Source of the DNA: Streptomyces spinosus
GTDB lineage: Bacteria > Actinomycetota > Actinomycetes > Streptomycetales > Streptomycetaceae
DNA length: 64,000 nt
Direction of reading: 5' to 3'
Assembly: GCF_020400655.1 (NCBI RefSeq)
Contig: NZ_JAINRC010000018.1
Coordinates: 145,562-209,561, forward strand
Part shown: in pieces, positions 26,244 to 34,597 of the stretch
How the letters are laid out: every line of letters begins with the position of its first letter
Numbering within the stretch: position 1 is the first letter of the stretch
The notes under the pieces: generated by a model
What the model was told of the DNA's origin: nothing
The model's input: the letters and a program-made list of their open reading frames with translations, nothing else
Databases searched by the model: none
Program-made: the position numbers and the translations under genes

Positions 26244-26441
26244 TCAGCGCGCCGGTGTCGGGGTGGTGATGGCCATGACGGCCATGTCGTCGTGGCGGCC
26301 GGTGCCCAGCCACCGCGCGGCCGGCATCCGTACCCGCTCCACCACCGCCTCCGCCGGCATGCCCACGCACCCGGCGAGCGTCCGCCTCAGCCGGTCCTCC
26401 CCGAAGAGCTCATCACCCAGCGGGCCGCCGCGGGCCTCAGT
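26244..26441 (-). pseudogene. PP2C/SpoIIE phosphatase remnant (C-terminus only)
   Basis: The leftward frame ends with the C-terminal part of a Ser/Thr phosphatase: TEARGGPLGDELFGEDRLRR, then WLGTGRHDDMAVMAI. This matches the last 60 residues of SpoIIE-like enzymes, where RHDDMAVM holds the final metal-ligand Asp pair. The rest of the domain is gone, and the DNA just upstream does not encode it in any frame. It sits immediately before the B12-STAS operon, where an intact phosphatase would complete a partner-switching module. Confidence 0.7.
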
Positions 26442-26987
26442 CCACGCCGGGCCGGTCTGCCGGCCGGCTCCGGGTCGACGGGCGGAACAGCTGTGGGATG
26501 CAGTCACGAACAGAGGCACGCACGGTGCGCACCTCACCACCTTCCTGCCATACGGGAACAGATTTCCTTCGGCAACCGTCCCGCACGAGCCCCGGCCATT
26601 GCAAGCCTCCCGCGAAAGGCGTCCGCAAACACCACGAATCAGCCTGGCGCGGGGCTTGCCGTCAAAGTCCGCGACACGGGCATAACCGGATGGCTCACGG
26701 CTGAGGCCGGGCAGGGCGTCGCCGTGAGGTCACCGTGCGCACCGTGCGCTCTGACAGAGGCTGTCGTACGTGCCGAGGCCGGGGCCGGACCGTGGCCGGG
26801 GCACGGGCCAGCCATGGGCCGGGCCGCGCTCTTGCCGGCCGGGCAGCCGAACTCCGACAGCGGGCTGTCCCACGCGCCGGCCGCCGCCCGTGAGCGCGGG
26901 GCAGCACATGTGGCCATGAGCCGGGCCAGCCCCGGGGCGCACGTGTCACACATGCTGCGACCCGGCGGCGCACATGTCGGACAGCCC
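26442..26987. other. Non-coding or degenerate DNA between two gene remnants
   Basis: About 545 bp. Base composition dips in GC near 26540-26690, and no frame shows protein-like sequence. ACATGT motifs occur near 26906 and 26970 and CACGTGT near 26943. It is probably the scar of deletions that truncated the flanking phosphatase and acetyltransferase genes. Confidence 0.45.
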
Positions 26988-27248
26988 TTCGTCCAGGCCT
27001 GCCTCGCCGAGGTGGACGGGGTGCCCGCCGGAGCGGGCCTGGCGGGGCCGACCGGACGACATGTCGGGCACGCCGACATCGCTACCCTGCACGACCACCG
27101 GCGCCAGGGCGTCGGCCCCGCGGTGCCCCAGGCGATCCTGCGGGACGGCCGGACCACCGGGGCGTACACGGCGCATCCGCACTCCAGTCAGGAGGCGCTA
27201 CCGCTCTTCGAGCAGGCCGGCTTGCGCACCCGGTGGGCGGGCCGCTAG
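26988..27248 (+). pseudogene. GNAT acetyltransferase remnant
   Basis: The rightward frame reads LAEVDGVPAGAGLAGPTGRH, then ADIATLHDHRRQGVGPAVPQ, AILRDGRTTGAYTAH and SQEALPLFEQAGL. It follows the GNAT fold with the acetyl-CoA loop RRQGVG (Q/RxxGxG/A). Only the C-terminal half remains, without an N-terminal half or a start codon with a Shine-Dalgarno. Substitutions such as PAVPQ for the usual helix residues suggest decay. Confidence 0.6.
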
Positions 27249-27306
27249 GCCGGGCCGGAGCGGATCACGCGCGCGCCGGGTGGGGCCGGAGCGGCGGAGG
27301 GGCGGC

Positions 27307-27789
27307 TCACACGCTTGGCGGCGAGCCGTCCGACAGCCGGGCGAGCTGCGCGTGCCACAGTTCGTCCAGGCGCTCCACCCACGTGGGCGACAACGTGTCG
27401 AACGCCTTCGGGAGGGAGGCGCGGACGGCGCTCTCGACGACGATCTCCGTGCCGTCCCCGACCTCGGTGAGCAGGTACCCCTGGTACAGCCGGACACTGG
27501 TGCCCAGGCACATCCAGCCGAGCCGGCGGGGCGGTTCGTTCTCTCCCACGTAGACCTCGAACCGGTGGCCGCACCAGAGCACCTCGAAGGTCTGGGTGAA
27601 GGTCCGGGTGCTGACCTCCTCGCACCCCGGCACCCAGCTGGTCCAGCCCGCGGCGTCGGTGAGCACGCGGAAGACCCGCTCGGGCGGGCCGGGCACGACG
27701 GCCCGGACGTGGTGGAAGCCGTGGGCCTCGGCAGGTGAGAAGCCGGACGGCCAGTGGATGTCCGGGTGGCTGTCTGCGGGGTCGTGCAT
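27307..27789 (-). CDS. SRPBCC-family protein (polyketide cyclase/START-like fold)
   Basis: A 160-residue single-domain protein of the Bet v1/START fold. It has FHHVRAVVPGPPERVFRVLT, then AAGWTSWVPGCEEVS, middle strands with FEVYVGENEPPRRLGWMCLG and the long C-terminal helix FDTLSPTWVERLDELWHAQL. ATG 27789 follows a GAGAGAG stretch; a GTG 15 bases upstream is possible. These proteins bind hydrophobic ligands in one cavity, and function cannot be assigned. Confidence 0.82.
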   Translation of the reverse strand: MHDPADSHPDIHWPSGFSPAEAHGFHHVRAVVPGPPERVFRVLTDAAGWTSWVPGCEEVSTRTFTQTFEVLWCGHRFEVYVGENEPPRRLGWMCLGTSVRLYQGYLLTEVGDGTEIVVESAVRASLPKAFDTLSPTWVERLDELWHAQLARLSDGSPPSV

Positions 27790-27934
27790 CCCACTCTCTC
27801 TCACGTCGCTTCTGGCTCCGGTCGCCCTCCGGCGGCGCTCGTGACGCGTACCGCAGGACATGCCCCCGCCCAGGATGCGGTATCGCCCGTGCTGGTCCAT
27901 ACGTCATCTGACTGGCCGCGCACCGGCCCGCGCG

Positions 27935-28279
27935 TCAGCTGTCGCCGCTCCCGGTCTGCTCGGCCACCAGGTACGCGGCGTACCACTCGGCCCAGCAGAC
28001 TCGGCGAGCCAGGCGTCCAGGGCTTCACGGTCGCGGGGCGCGGTCGGGGCGCCCTTCGGGTTCGTCCTCGCCGGGGGCTCGGCGCCCGGACCCGCCGCGA
28101 CGATGGCGGCCTGACGGCGGCGGCCGTCGCCGAGGTGCTGCGCCAGGTCGCGCAGCGTCCAGTCCGGGCAGGTCGGGACCTGGACGTTTAGGTCGGCGGC
28201 GGACGCGATCGCGGCGCGGAACGCGGCCGAGCGGACTTCGATCAGCCGCAGGACCTCGGGAATCCAAGATGTCCGGCAC
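27935..28279 (-). pseudogene. Frameshifted maleylpyruvate isomerase/mycothiol-transferase-type gene remnant
   Basis: The leftward sequence has the N-terminal helix bundle signature: VLRLIEVRSAAFRAAIASA, VPTCPDWTLRDLAQHLGDG and ALDAWLAESA. A plausible start GTG-CCG-GAC-ATC (28279-28268) is out of frame with it because of about 7 extra bases (TTGGATT). After AESA the frame changes again: another frame gives AEWYAAYLVAEQTGSGDS and a TGA at 27935. Two frame disruptions and the loss of most of the domain mark it as a pseudogene. Intact relatives use mycothiol and have a conserved metal-binding helix bundle. Confidence 0.65.
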
Positions 28280-28510
28280 GTCGGTTGTGTACCACGGCGC
28301 CCCGGCCACCGGATAGCGCATTTGTTTCGGACCAACACCTCGGCGGCCGGGCGGAGCACCGGTGTTGTAGCCTCCTGGAACTCCGCGCACCGCTCGCCAC
28401 CGGCGACTTCCCGAGCAGTGCGTGAACGCCGGCCTGATCAGTCACCGACCGTGGACCGCCGCAGGGACCGAAGGGACCGGCATCGCAACCATGGTCCGCG
28501 CTCCGTGCCC

Positions 28511-29266
28511 TCAGAGGGTGCGGGCGAACAGGGCGAGGAGCTCGGTCCAGTGCCGCTCGGCCGCGACGGGGTCGTAGGCGGCGGTGTCGGACTGGGTGTA
28601 GCCGTGGTGCGCGCCCTCGTAGACCTCGCACCGGTGCGTGACGCCCGCCTCGGTGAGTGCCTGCTCCAGGCGGCTGACCTCGTCTTCGGGCATCGACGGG
28701 TCGTCGTCGGCGTGCGCGAAGTACAGCTCGGCGGTGATCCGGCCGGCGAGCAGGTGGGGGCTGTCGGGCGCCTCGCTCGCCAGCCGGCCGCCGTGGAAGC
28801 CGGCCGCCGCGGCGACCCGGCCGGGATGGGTGCCGGCCGTGTACAGAGCGAGCCGGGCACCCATGCAGTAGCCGGTGACGCCCACCGGTCCCTCCGCCAC
28901 CGAGGGCGCGTCCGCGAGCCAGTCCAGGTAGGCTCCGGCGTCGCGCTCGGTCAGGTCCGGCGTGAGCGACTCCATGACCGGGACGATCCGCTCCACGACG
29001 TCCGGCCGGGCCTCCGTGTCGATGAACTCGGGCAGCTCCACGACCGGGGCGGGGCCGTGCCGGTAGAAGACGTTCGGCACGAGCACCGTGTAGCCGGACG
29101 CCGCCAGCCGGTCGGCCATCGCCTTCAGATGCGGGCGCAGCCCGAACGCGTCCTGGTACCCCAGCACACCTGGGTGTGCCGTCCTGTCGTCCGGACGGAC
29201 GAGGTAGGCGTCGGCGGTACCGTCGGCGGTGGCGATGTCCACGGAGGTTCGGCTCAGGGCGCTCAT
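28511..29266 (-). CDS. Dienelactone hydrolase family protein
   Basis: Alpha/beta hydrolase of 251 residues. ATG 29266 follows AAAGGCGG. The nucleophile elbow is GYCMGARLAL, so the nucleophile is Cys as in dienelactone hydrolase. The acid is in HADDDPSMP and the catalytic His in GAHHGYT. PGVLGYQDAFGLRPHLKAMA is the characteristic N-terminal stretch. No aromatic-degradation cluster adjoins it, so the role in chlorocatechol-type pathways is unproven; it may be a general carboxyl-ester or lactone hydrolase. Confidence 0.9.
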   Translation of the reverse strand: MSALSRTSVDIATADGTADAYLVRPDDRTAHPGVLGYQDAFGLRPHLKAMADRLAASGYTVLVPNVFYRHGPAPVVELPEFIDTEARPDVVERIVPVMESLTPDLTERDAGAYLDWLADAPSVAEGPVGVTGYCMGARLALYTAGTHPGRVAAAAGFHGGRLASEAPDSPHLLAGRITAELYFAHADDDPSMPEDEVSRLEQALTEAGVTHRCEVYEGAHHGYTQSDTAAYDPVAAERHWTELLALFARTL

Positions 29267-29736
29267 GGCGGGCCGCCTTTCGGTGCGGTCGGGACGGGCG
29301 GCGGCACGACGCACACCGCCTCGCTCACACATGTCGAACACACCTGCTCGTCCCGTGATTCCCGTTCGCCGTGACACATCGCCATATGTTTCTCTGCGGC
29401 CGGCCCGCGCAGAGCGGGAGGCGGCCGTTCCGCCGGGGGAGATGGAACGGCCGCCGGTCCCGCCGCACCTCGATCGTGCGGCGGAGCCTCCCTTTTTGAC
29501 AACGGATCAGGCATCCCGGAAGGTTCACATCCGCCGGCTCGGCTCCGGAACGGTCCGCCCACCTTCCCCGCCTCCGGACTCCGCTGCGAACTCATCGTAC
29601 GCGCAACCGGGTTGGGAACCGGAGCACCTGATGTTCCCCCGCACGGACACATATGATCGTTCGGCGACATGCCACGACCACATGTCACGGAGCCGGTCGT
29701 CCGGCTCTGCCCTCACACCGCGAGGACGAGACTGAC
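29267..29736. other. Divergent intergenic region
   Basis: About 470 bp between the leftward dienelactone hydrolase and the rightward amidohydrolase. No protein-like frame is seen. ACATGT occurs near 29330 and 29676. The Shine-Dalgarno of the rightward gene is GAGGACGAG near 29720. Confidence 0.5.
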
Positions 29737-31434
29737 GTGAACGACTTCCACCCCGGCCGCCGACGCCTGCTGAAGATGTTCGGGCTGGGTGCCACCGCGA
29801 CCACCGCGACCCTCCTCAAGGCCGACCCGGTGCTCGCCGCGACGCTCGGGTACGACGAGAAGACCGGTGTCTCCCCGGCCACGTACGAGGCCCCCAAGGG
29901 GCTGGCGCGGGACTCCGCCGCCAAGCGGACCGCGCTCGACTGGATCTCGGCCAACGAGGGCGCGGTCAAGAAGCTGAGCGACGAGGTGTGGCAGCACGCG
30001 GAACTGTCGCTGCGCGAGTGGAAGTCCTCCCTCGCCCACGCCAGACTGCTCAAGGACAACGGCTTCACCGTCGAGTGGGGCGCGGGGGGCTTCCCGACCG
30101 CCTTCGTCGCCACGTACGGCACGGAGGGGCCCGTCCTCGGCTTCAACGCCGAGTACGACGCGCTGCCCGGCCTCTCCCAGAAGAAGGGTGTGGGCAGCCA
30201 CGACCCCCTCGTCTACAACTACGACGCCTACGGCCCGACGTACGGCGCCGGCCACGGCGACGCCCACAACGCCCTGGGCGCGGGCGGCACCGCCGCCGCG
30301 ATCGCCGTCGCCCAGGCGATCCGGGCGGGCGGCCTCAAGGCCCGGGTCAAGCTGTTCGGCAGCGCGGGCGAGGAACAGCTCGTCGGCAAGGCGTACGCCG
30401 TCAAGGCGGGCGTGTACGACGGTCTCGACGCGTTCCTGGACTGGCACCCGTTCAACATCACGGTGCCGTTCTGGAACACCACCAGCGCGCTGATATCGGC
30501 CACGTTCACCTTCCTCGGCGCCTCCGGTCACGGCGGCACCCCGCTCGGCAACAAGAGCGGCCTGGACGGCGCGCTGCTGATGGCGACGATGTCGGAGTAC
30601 CTGCGGGAGAAGAACGTCGCCCCGTCCGGGCGGTTCCACTACGCGATCGTCAACGGCGGCGGCGCGCCCAACGTGACCCCGGACATGTGCTCCATCTGGT
30701 TCTTCGTCCGCGAGGGCAGCCCGGCCCGCGCCCGGGTGCTCTACGACAAGATCGTGGAGTGCGGGAAGGCCGCCGCCCAGGCCAGCCAGACCCGCCTGGT
30801 GCACAAGTTCCACTCCGCGACGTGGAACCTGCTGGCCAACAAGGCCGGCGCGGAACTGCTCAACGACAACATGCGGCAGATCGGCGCCCCCGACTTCACC
30901 GACGCCGACCACGCCCTGGCCAAGAGCATCCAGAAGTCGCTGGGCAAGCCCGAGGTGGGCATGCCGACCGAGCTGACCCCGCTCGCTCCCCCGGCGGCCG
31001 CGTACACCGGCGGGCTGGCCACCGACACCGCCGACATCAGCTGGCAGGCACCCACCGCCGTGCTGCTGTCCGCGGCCTACCCGCCCGGCATCCCGAACCA
31101 CAACTGGGGTGTCACGGCGACCGCCGCCACCAACATCGGCCACCAGGCCCTGCTGTCGGCCGCCCGCTACCTGGCCGCGGCCGCGATCGACCTGATCGAG
31201 CAGCCGGAGCAGCTGGACGCGATGAAGCAGGAGTTCAAGGACCGTACCGAGGGCGTCGCATGGGCGTCGATGATCCCGGACGGCAACCAGCCGCCGCTGT
31301 ACGAGCCGCCGGCCGGCTTCCTGAAGGCGACCGGGCAGAGCTGGCCGCCGAAGGGCGTGACCTGGCCGGTGCCCCCGGTGGTGTCCACCGAGCAGCTCGG
31401 CACCACCGGTCCCGGCCTCCCGCCCGTCACCTGA
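29737..31434 (+). CDS. Tat-exported M20-type amidohydrolase (AbgB-like)
   Basis: A 565-residue product from GTG 29737. The N-terminus GRRRLLKMFGLGATATTATL is a twin-arginine signal followed by LAATLG, so the enzyme is likely secreted. The catalytic domain resembles p-aminobenzoyl-glutamate hydrolase subunit B/aminoacylases: VLGFNAEYDALPGLSQ (metal Asp), AGHGDAHNALGAGGTAAAIA (metal His region), GSAGEEQLVGK (catalytic Glu pair), LDWHPF and a dimerisation domain with GHGGTPLGNKSGLDGALL. A hairpin terminator follows. The natural substrate is probably an N-acyl or peptide amide; no more can be said. Confidence 0.87.
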   Translation: MNDFHPGRRRLLKMFGLGATATTATLLKADPVLAATLGYDEKTGVSPATYEAPKGLARDSAAKRTALDWISANEGAVKKLSDEVWQHAELSLREWKSSLAHARLLKDNGFTVEWGAGGFPTAFVATYGTEGPVLGFNAEYDALPGLSQKKGVGSHDPLVYNYDAYGPTYGAGHGDAHNALGAGGTAAAIAVAQAIRAGGLKARVKLFGSAGEEQLVGKAYAVKAGVYDGLDAFLDWHPFNITVPFWNTTSALISATFTFLGASGHGGTPLGNKSGLDGALLMATMSEYLREKNVAPSGRFHYAIVNGGGAPNVTPDMCSIWFFVREGSPARARVLYDKIVECGKAAAQASQTRLVHKFHSATWNLLANKAGAELLNDNMRQIGAPDFTDADHALAKSIQKSLGKPEVGMPTELTPLAPPAAAYTGGLATDTADISWQAPTAVLLSAAYPPGIPNHNWGVTATAATNIGHQALLSAARYLAAAAIDLIEQPEQLDAMKQEFKDRTEGVAWASMIPDGNQPPLYEPPAGFLKATGQSWPPKGVTWPVPPVVSTEQLGTTGPGLPPVT

Positions 31435-31455
31435 GGTCCGTCGCCTCCGCACACC

Positions 31456-31497
31456 CCCGCCCGTGGCCTGTTGCTCTTCCTCCCGGCCACGGGCGGG
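31456..31497 (+). terminator. Hairpin terminator after the amidohydrolase
   Basis: Perfect 13-bp stem: CCCGCCCGTGGCC (31456-31468) pairs with GGCCACGGGCGGG (31485-31497) across a 16-base loop rich in C and T. It lies 22 bp past the stop. There is no U-tract, as is common in Streptomyces. Confidence 0.7.
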
Positions 31498-31607
31498 TCC
31501 GTCTCCCGCGGCGGGCGCTGCGGTCAGCGTGCCGGCGAGGCGGCGTCCCGGCCGCCGTCCGGGGGGAACACGTGTTCATGATGGTTGGTGTTCAACTGCC
31601 GCTCGTC

Positions 31608-31661
31608 GGGGATCAGTTCGGCACGCAGGGCCGCGGGGATCAGTTCGGCACGCAGGGCCGC
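31608..31661. repeat. Perfect 27-bp tandem duplication
   Basis: Two identical adjacent 27-bp units (31608-31634 and 31635-31661), each starting GGGGATCAGTTCGGCACGC. The unit is nine codons long and keeps a leftward frame open (reading AALRAELIP twice). That frame runs on to DERQLNTNHHEHVF and ends near 31524. It may be the tail of a decayed leftward gene; I do not recognise the protein. Confidence 0.7.
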
Positions 31662-31912
31662 CCGTCGCGCGCAGGTTGCCAGTGTGCCCGCGCGCGGTCT
31701 GCGGCAACCAGCGCCGGTACCTGCCCGCCGACGGATCGGGTGGCAGGCGTCCACACATGTGCGGATGACCGAATCCGCACTGTCACCCACATGTTTGAAC
31801 GTGCAAGGGTTTGCCGGTCGGCCGCGTTCGACGGAACCGGTCGGCTGCGTTCGACCGAATGGGAGCGCCGGTGCCGCCACCGGCTCCGGCGCACGAGGAA
31901 AGGGAGGATCGC

Positions 31913-32278
31913 ATGTCCACCACGAGGGTGCGGGTGAAGCTGCACGGCACCGCCGTTGCCGTAGGCGCTGCGGCGGCTCTGATAGGCCTCGGTGCCGGGG
32001 CGGCGAACGCCGCCGGCTGGCCTCCGCTTCAGGAAGGCGCCTACCTCTACTCGGGCACCACCGGGTCGGGATCGGTGACGAGGGTCGATCTCGGCGACCT
32101 CGGAACCTGCCACACGCTGTCCCAGGCGGCGCGCTCGATCCAGATCGCCAACGGCTCGGCGTCCGTGGAGCTGTACACCTCGGCCGACTGTGGCGGCGCC
32201 ACGGCATGGCGCAGCGGCTCGCTGACCCAGACCGACCTTCCCCGCCCGATGCTGAGTTACCGGGTGGTCCCCGCGTAA
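31913..32278 (+). CDS. Small secreted protein, beta/gamma-crystallin-like
   Basis: A 121-residue product from ATG 31913, which is preceded by AAGGGAGG. Residues 1-37 are a Sec signal ending AANA-A (VAVGAAAALIGLGAGAANA). The mature part of about 84 residues has only two Cys (TCHTL and ADCGG), which could form one disulfide. The strand pattern ARSIQIANGSASVELYTSAD, CGG and LSYRV resembles one Greek-key beta/gamma-crystallin motif, as in Streptomyces metalloproteinase inhibitors. The match is partial and function is unknown. A strong terminator follows 15 bp later. Confidence 0.8.
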   Translation: MSTTRVRVKLHGTAVAVGAAAALIGLGAGAANAAGWPPLQEGAYLYSGTTGSGSVTRVDLGDLGTCHTLSQAARSIQIANGSASVELYTSADCGGATAWRSGSLTQTDLPRPMLSYRVVPA

Positions 32279-32293
32279 CGCAACCCGTGAAGT

Positions 32294-32327
32294 GCCCGGG
32301 TCGCGCCGTCGACGGCGCGACCCGGGC
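32294..32327. terminator. Perfect 15-bp hairpin terminator
   Basis: GCCCGGGTCGCGCCG (32294-32308) pairs fully with CGGCGCGACCCGGGC (32313-32327) around a TCGA loop. It lies between the convergent small secreted protein and FAD oxidoreductase genes and can serve both directions. Confidence 0.85.
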
Positions 32328-32470
32328 ATTCTCGACGACGCGCTGCCCGACACGTGTCCTGATCATCTTCCACACGTCTGCGAGGGAGCCGCAGGTTCGC
32401 CCGGCCGGGCCGGCACCGGCGGCCGGTCGGGCAGGACGCCCGGTGGAGAGCGCCCGCGGCACCGCCGGGA

Positions 32471-33865
32471 TCAGGCGGGCAGGACGTTGTGGTTGAAGCG
32501 GAAGACGTTGTCCGGGTCGTACTGCTTCTTCACCGCGGTGAGCCGCTCGAACCGCTCCGGCCCGTACACCTCGCGCACCCCCTCGGCGTCGGTCGCCTCG
32601 TCCGGGGAGAGGAAGTTCACCATGTTCCGCTCCGCCGCCCACGGCCGCAGCCCGTCGATCAGCTCGGCGAGGCCGGCCCGCAGGGCGTCCTCATGGCCCG
32701 GCGCTCCCACCGCGAAGGCGAAGAGGACGTAGGGCAGGCCACGGCTCGACACCGCGTTGGGAACGGCCGGCTCCCGGTCGAAGGCACCGCCGAGCGCCCG
32801 GATCTCCACGTTGGCCAGCGTGCACCCCGACTCCGCGCCGACCAGTTCCAGCAGTGCCCGTTCCGTCTCCTCGGTGAACTCCTGGAGGCAGACGCTGCGG
32901 TCGCAGTACGGCATCGGGTCCACCGGGTCCATGTGGATCTGCCCGATGGCGGAGTAGGGCTTCTCCCCCACCAGGTCGATCAGCGCCGGCGCGGCCGCGC
33001 GCAGCGGCGCGATCAGGTCGGCGCCGTCGGCGGCCGAGCCCAGGTAGCCGATTCGCAGGCTGACGACGAAGGCGCCGCGCAGCGGCTCGGGCAGCACCGG
33101 GAGGTCGGGCAGTCGCTGGACGGCCACGGAGGACGTCGTGTCCTCCCCCACCGTGGGCAGCCAGGCGCGCCAGGCGGTGAGCACCTGGGCCAGGTGCTCA
33201 CCCGGGAAGTAGATGCAGCCGCCGTAGAAGCGGGAGACCGGGAACACCTCGAACTCGATCTCGGTCACGACACCGAAGTTGCCCTTGCCGCCGCGCACGG
33301 CCCAGAACAGGTCGGGTTCGCTCACTGGGGTCACCTCGCGCAGCTCCCCGTCCGCGGTGACCATGGTCAGCCGGCGGACGTGGTCGGCCGCGTAGCCGAG
33401 GCTCCGCCCCAGCAGTGGGCTCTGGCCGCCGCCCAGGGTGTAGCCGACGACGCCGACGCCGGGCGCCGAGCCGACGAGGGGGGCCAGGCCGTGCTCGGCG
33501 GTGCGCGGCAGCACGTCGTCCCACCGGACACCCGCCTCGACCCGTACGAGGCGTTCCCGCTCGTCGACGACGACGCCCCGCATCCGCCGCGTCGTGATCA
33601 GCAGGCCGCCCTCGGCCGACGAGACCACCTGGTGGGCCGCGGACTGCACCGCGACAGGCAGGCCGTGCCGCCCGGCGAACCGGACCGCTGCCCGGACGTC
33701 CAGGGCGTCGGCCGCCCCGACCACCACGGCCGGACGGAGGGCGCAGGTCAGGTTGAACGTGGCGCACTCCTCCTCGTACCCCTCGGCCCCCGGCTCCAGG
33801 ACGGGGCCGCGCACGGACCCACGCAGGTCCGCCAGGTCCTCCGGCCGGAAATCGACACGCGCCAC
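32471..33865 (-). CDS. FAD-binding oxidoreductase of the BBE/PCMH family
   Basis: A 464-residue flavoprotein. The N-terminal PCMH FAD domain has RPAVVVGAADALDVRAAVRF, VQSAAHQVVSSAEGG, GYTLGGGQSPLLGRSLGYAA and VRGGKGNFGVVTEIEF. The C-terminal BBE segment YGPERFERLTAVKKQYDPDN then VFRFNHN closes it. In berberine-bridge enzymes FAD is bound through His and Cys. The His is present (AAHQ), but the Cys position in GYAADH is Ala, so at most a single covalent link is expected. GTG 33865 with GAGG upstream is my start; two GTGs just upstream are alternatives. It oxidises an unknown alcohol, sugar or natural product. Confidence 0.9.
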   Translation of the reverse strand: MARVDFRPEDLADLRGSVRGPVLEPGAEGYEEECATFNLTCALRPAVVVGAADALDVRAAVRFAGRHGLPVAVQSAAHQVVSSAEGGLLITTRRMRGVVVDERERLVRVEAGVRWDDVLPRTAEHGLAPLVGSAPGVGVVGYTLGGGQSPLLGRSLGYAADHVRRLTMVTADGELREVTPVSEPDLFWAVRGGKGNFGVVTEIEFEVFPVSRFYGGCIYFPGEHLAQVLTAWRAWLPTVGEDTTSSVAVQRLPDLPVLPEPLRGAFVVSLRIGYLGSAADGADLIAPLRAAAPALIDLVGEKPYSAIGQIHMDPVDPMPYCDRSVCLQEFTEETERALLELVGAESGCTLANVEIRALGGAFDREPAVPNAVSSRGLPYVLFAFAVGAPGHEDALRAGLAELIDGLRPWAAERNMVNFLSPDEATDAEGVREVYGPERFERLTAVKKQYDPDNVFRFNHNVLPA

Positions 33866-34597
33866 GCTGATCACTGCCTCACTGCACACATGTGGAGCAT
33901 CCCGCCGGGACCATCCGTGTCCCAGCACGCGGAACGCACAGGGACACACCCTGACGTCACCGGAACGAGTCGGGCACACCTGATCGTTCACTCCACCGGA
34001 GGCCGTCTCACATGTTGACGGAATCGGTCCTCACGTGTCCTTGCCGGGACTCACCACACGCACATGCGGATGCACACGTGAACCGGTGCACCGGCCGCCG
34101 GCGAGGACGCGGCCGGGATGCTCGCCGGGCGGCGGGCGTGGCTGGGACCCGGTACGAGGAGACGGCCTCGTCGGCGGCCGTGCGGCGGTGCCGGACGACC
34201 CGGCCTGGCCGAATGTGCCGCGGGGCGCGCTGGGCGGCGCGCCCGACCGACACCGCCGGTGCGGAACGCCGGGCCGTCGTCGAGTTCGTCTCGCCGCCGC
34301 CCGGGTCCGCCGGGCTCGCGCGGTCTCCGGTCCGGGAACACGTGTCACTCCGCGAACGGAGTGAGGGAGCACAAGAAACATTTCGGCCATCCCGCGTGAC
34401 GGAAACCTCATGGGCCTCTAGGCTGCTGTCCCAAGTGGGGTGAAAAGGTGGCGGCCGGTGCCGTACCGGCCGGTTGGCCGTCGCCGCGACGGAGCGGAGG
34501 CGGCGGCGTAACCTCGCACTGCGCCCGGAGCACCCGTGCGCACAGGTGGACCGATCCGCACCGGGTGTGAGGTCAGCGCCGGAGGGAGTGGGGGACA
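33866..34597. other. Divergent non-coding region rich in ACATGT/CACGTGT motifs
   Basis: A 730-bp gap between the leftward FAD oxidoreductase and the rightward LAL regulator. No frame gives protein-like sequence. ACATGT occurs near 33888 and 34011, and CACGTGT near 34032 and 34338. It is unusually long for the genome density here and may contain regulatory DNA or a small RNA, but I cannot show one. Confidence 0.5.

Larger units (their letters stand above)
31435..31912. other. Intergenic region with repeat and paired ACATGT motifs
   Basis: Apart from the terminator and the tandem duplication, this 480-bp stretch holds ACACGTGT near 31569 and two ACATGT palindromes near 31755 and 31789. No gene is supported. 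It contains the promoter of the small secreted protein, but clear -10/-35 boxes are not visible. Confidence 0.45.

Noticed and set aside
33866..34597. Small open frames in the 730-bp gap
   Set aside because: All are Arg/Pro/Gly-rich with no Shine-Dalgarno and no third-position GC bias; not supported as genes.
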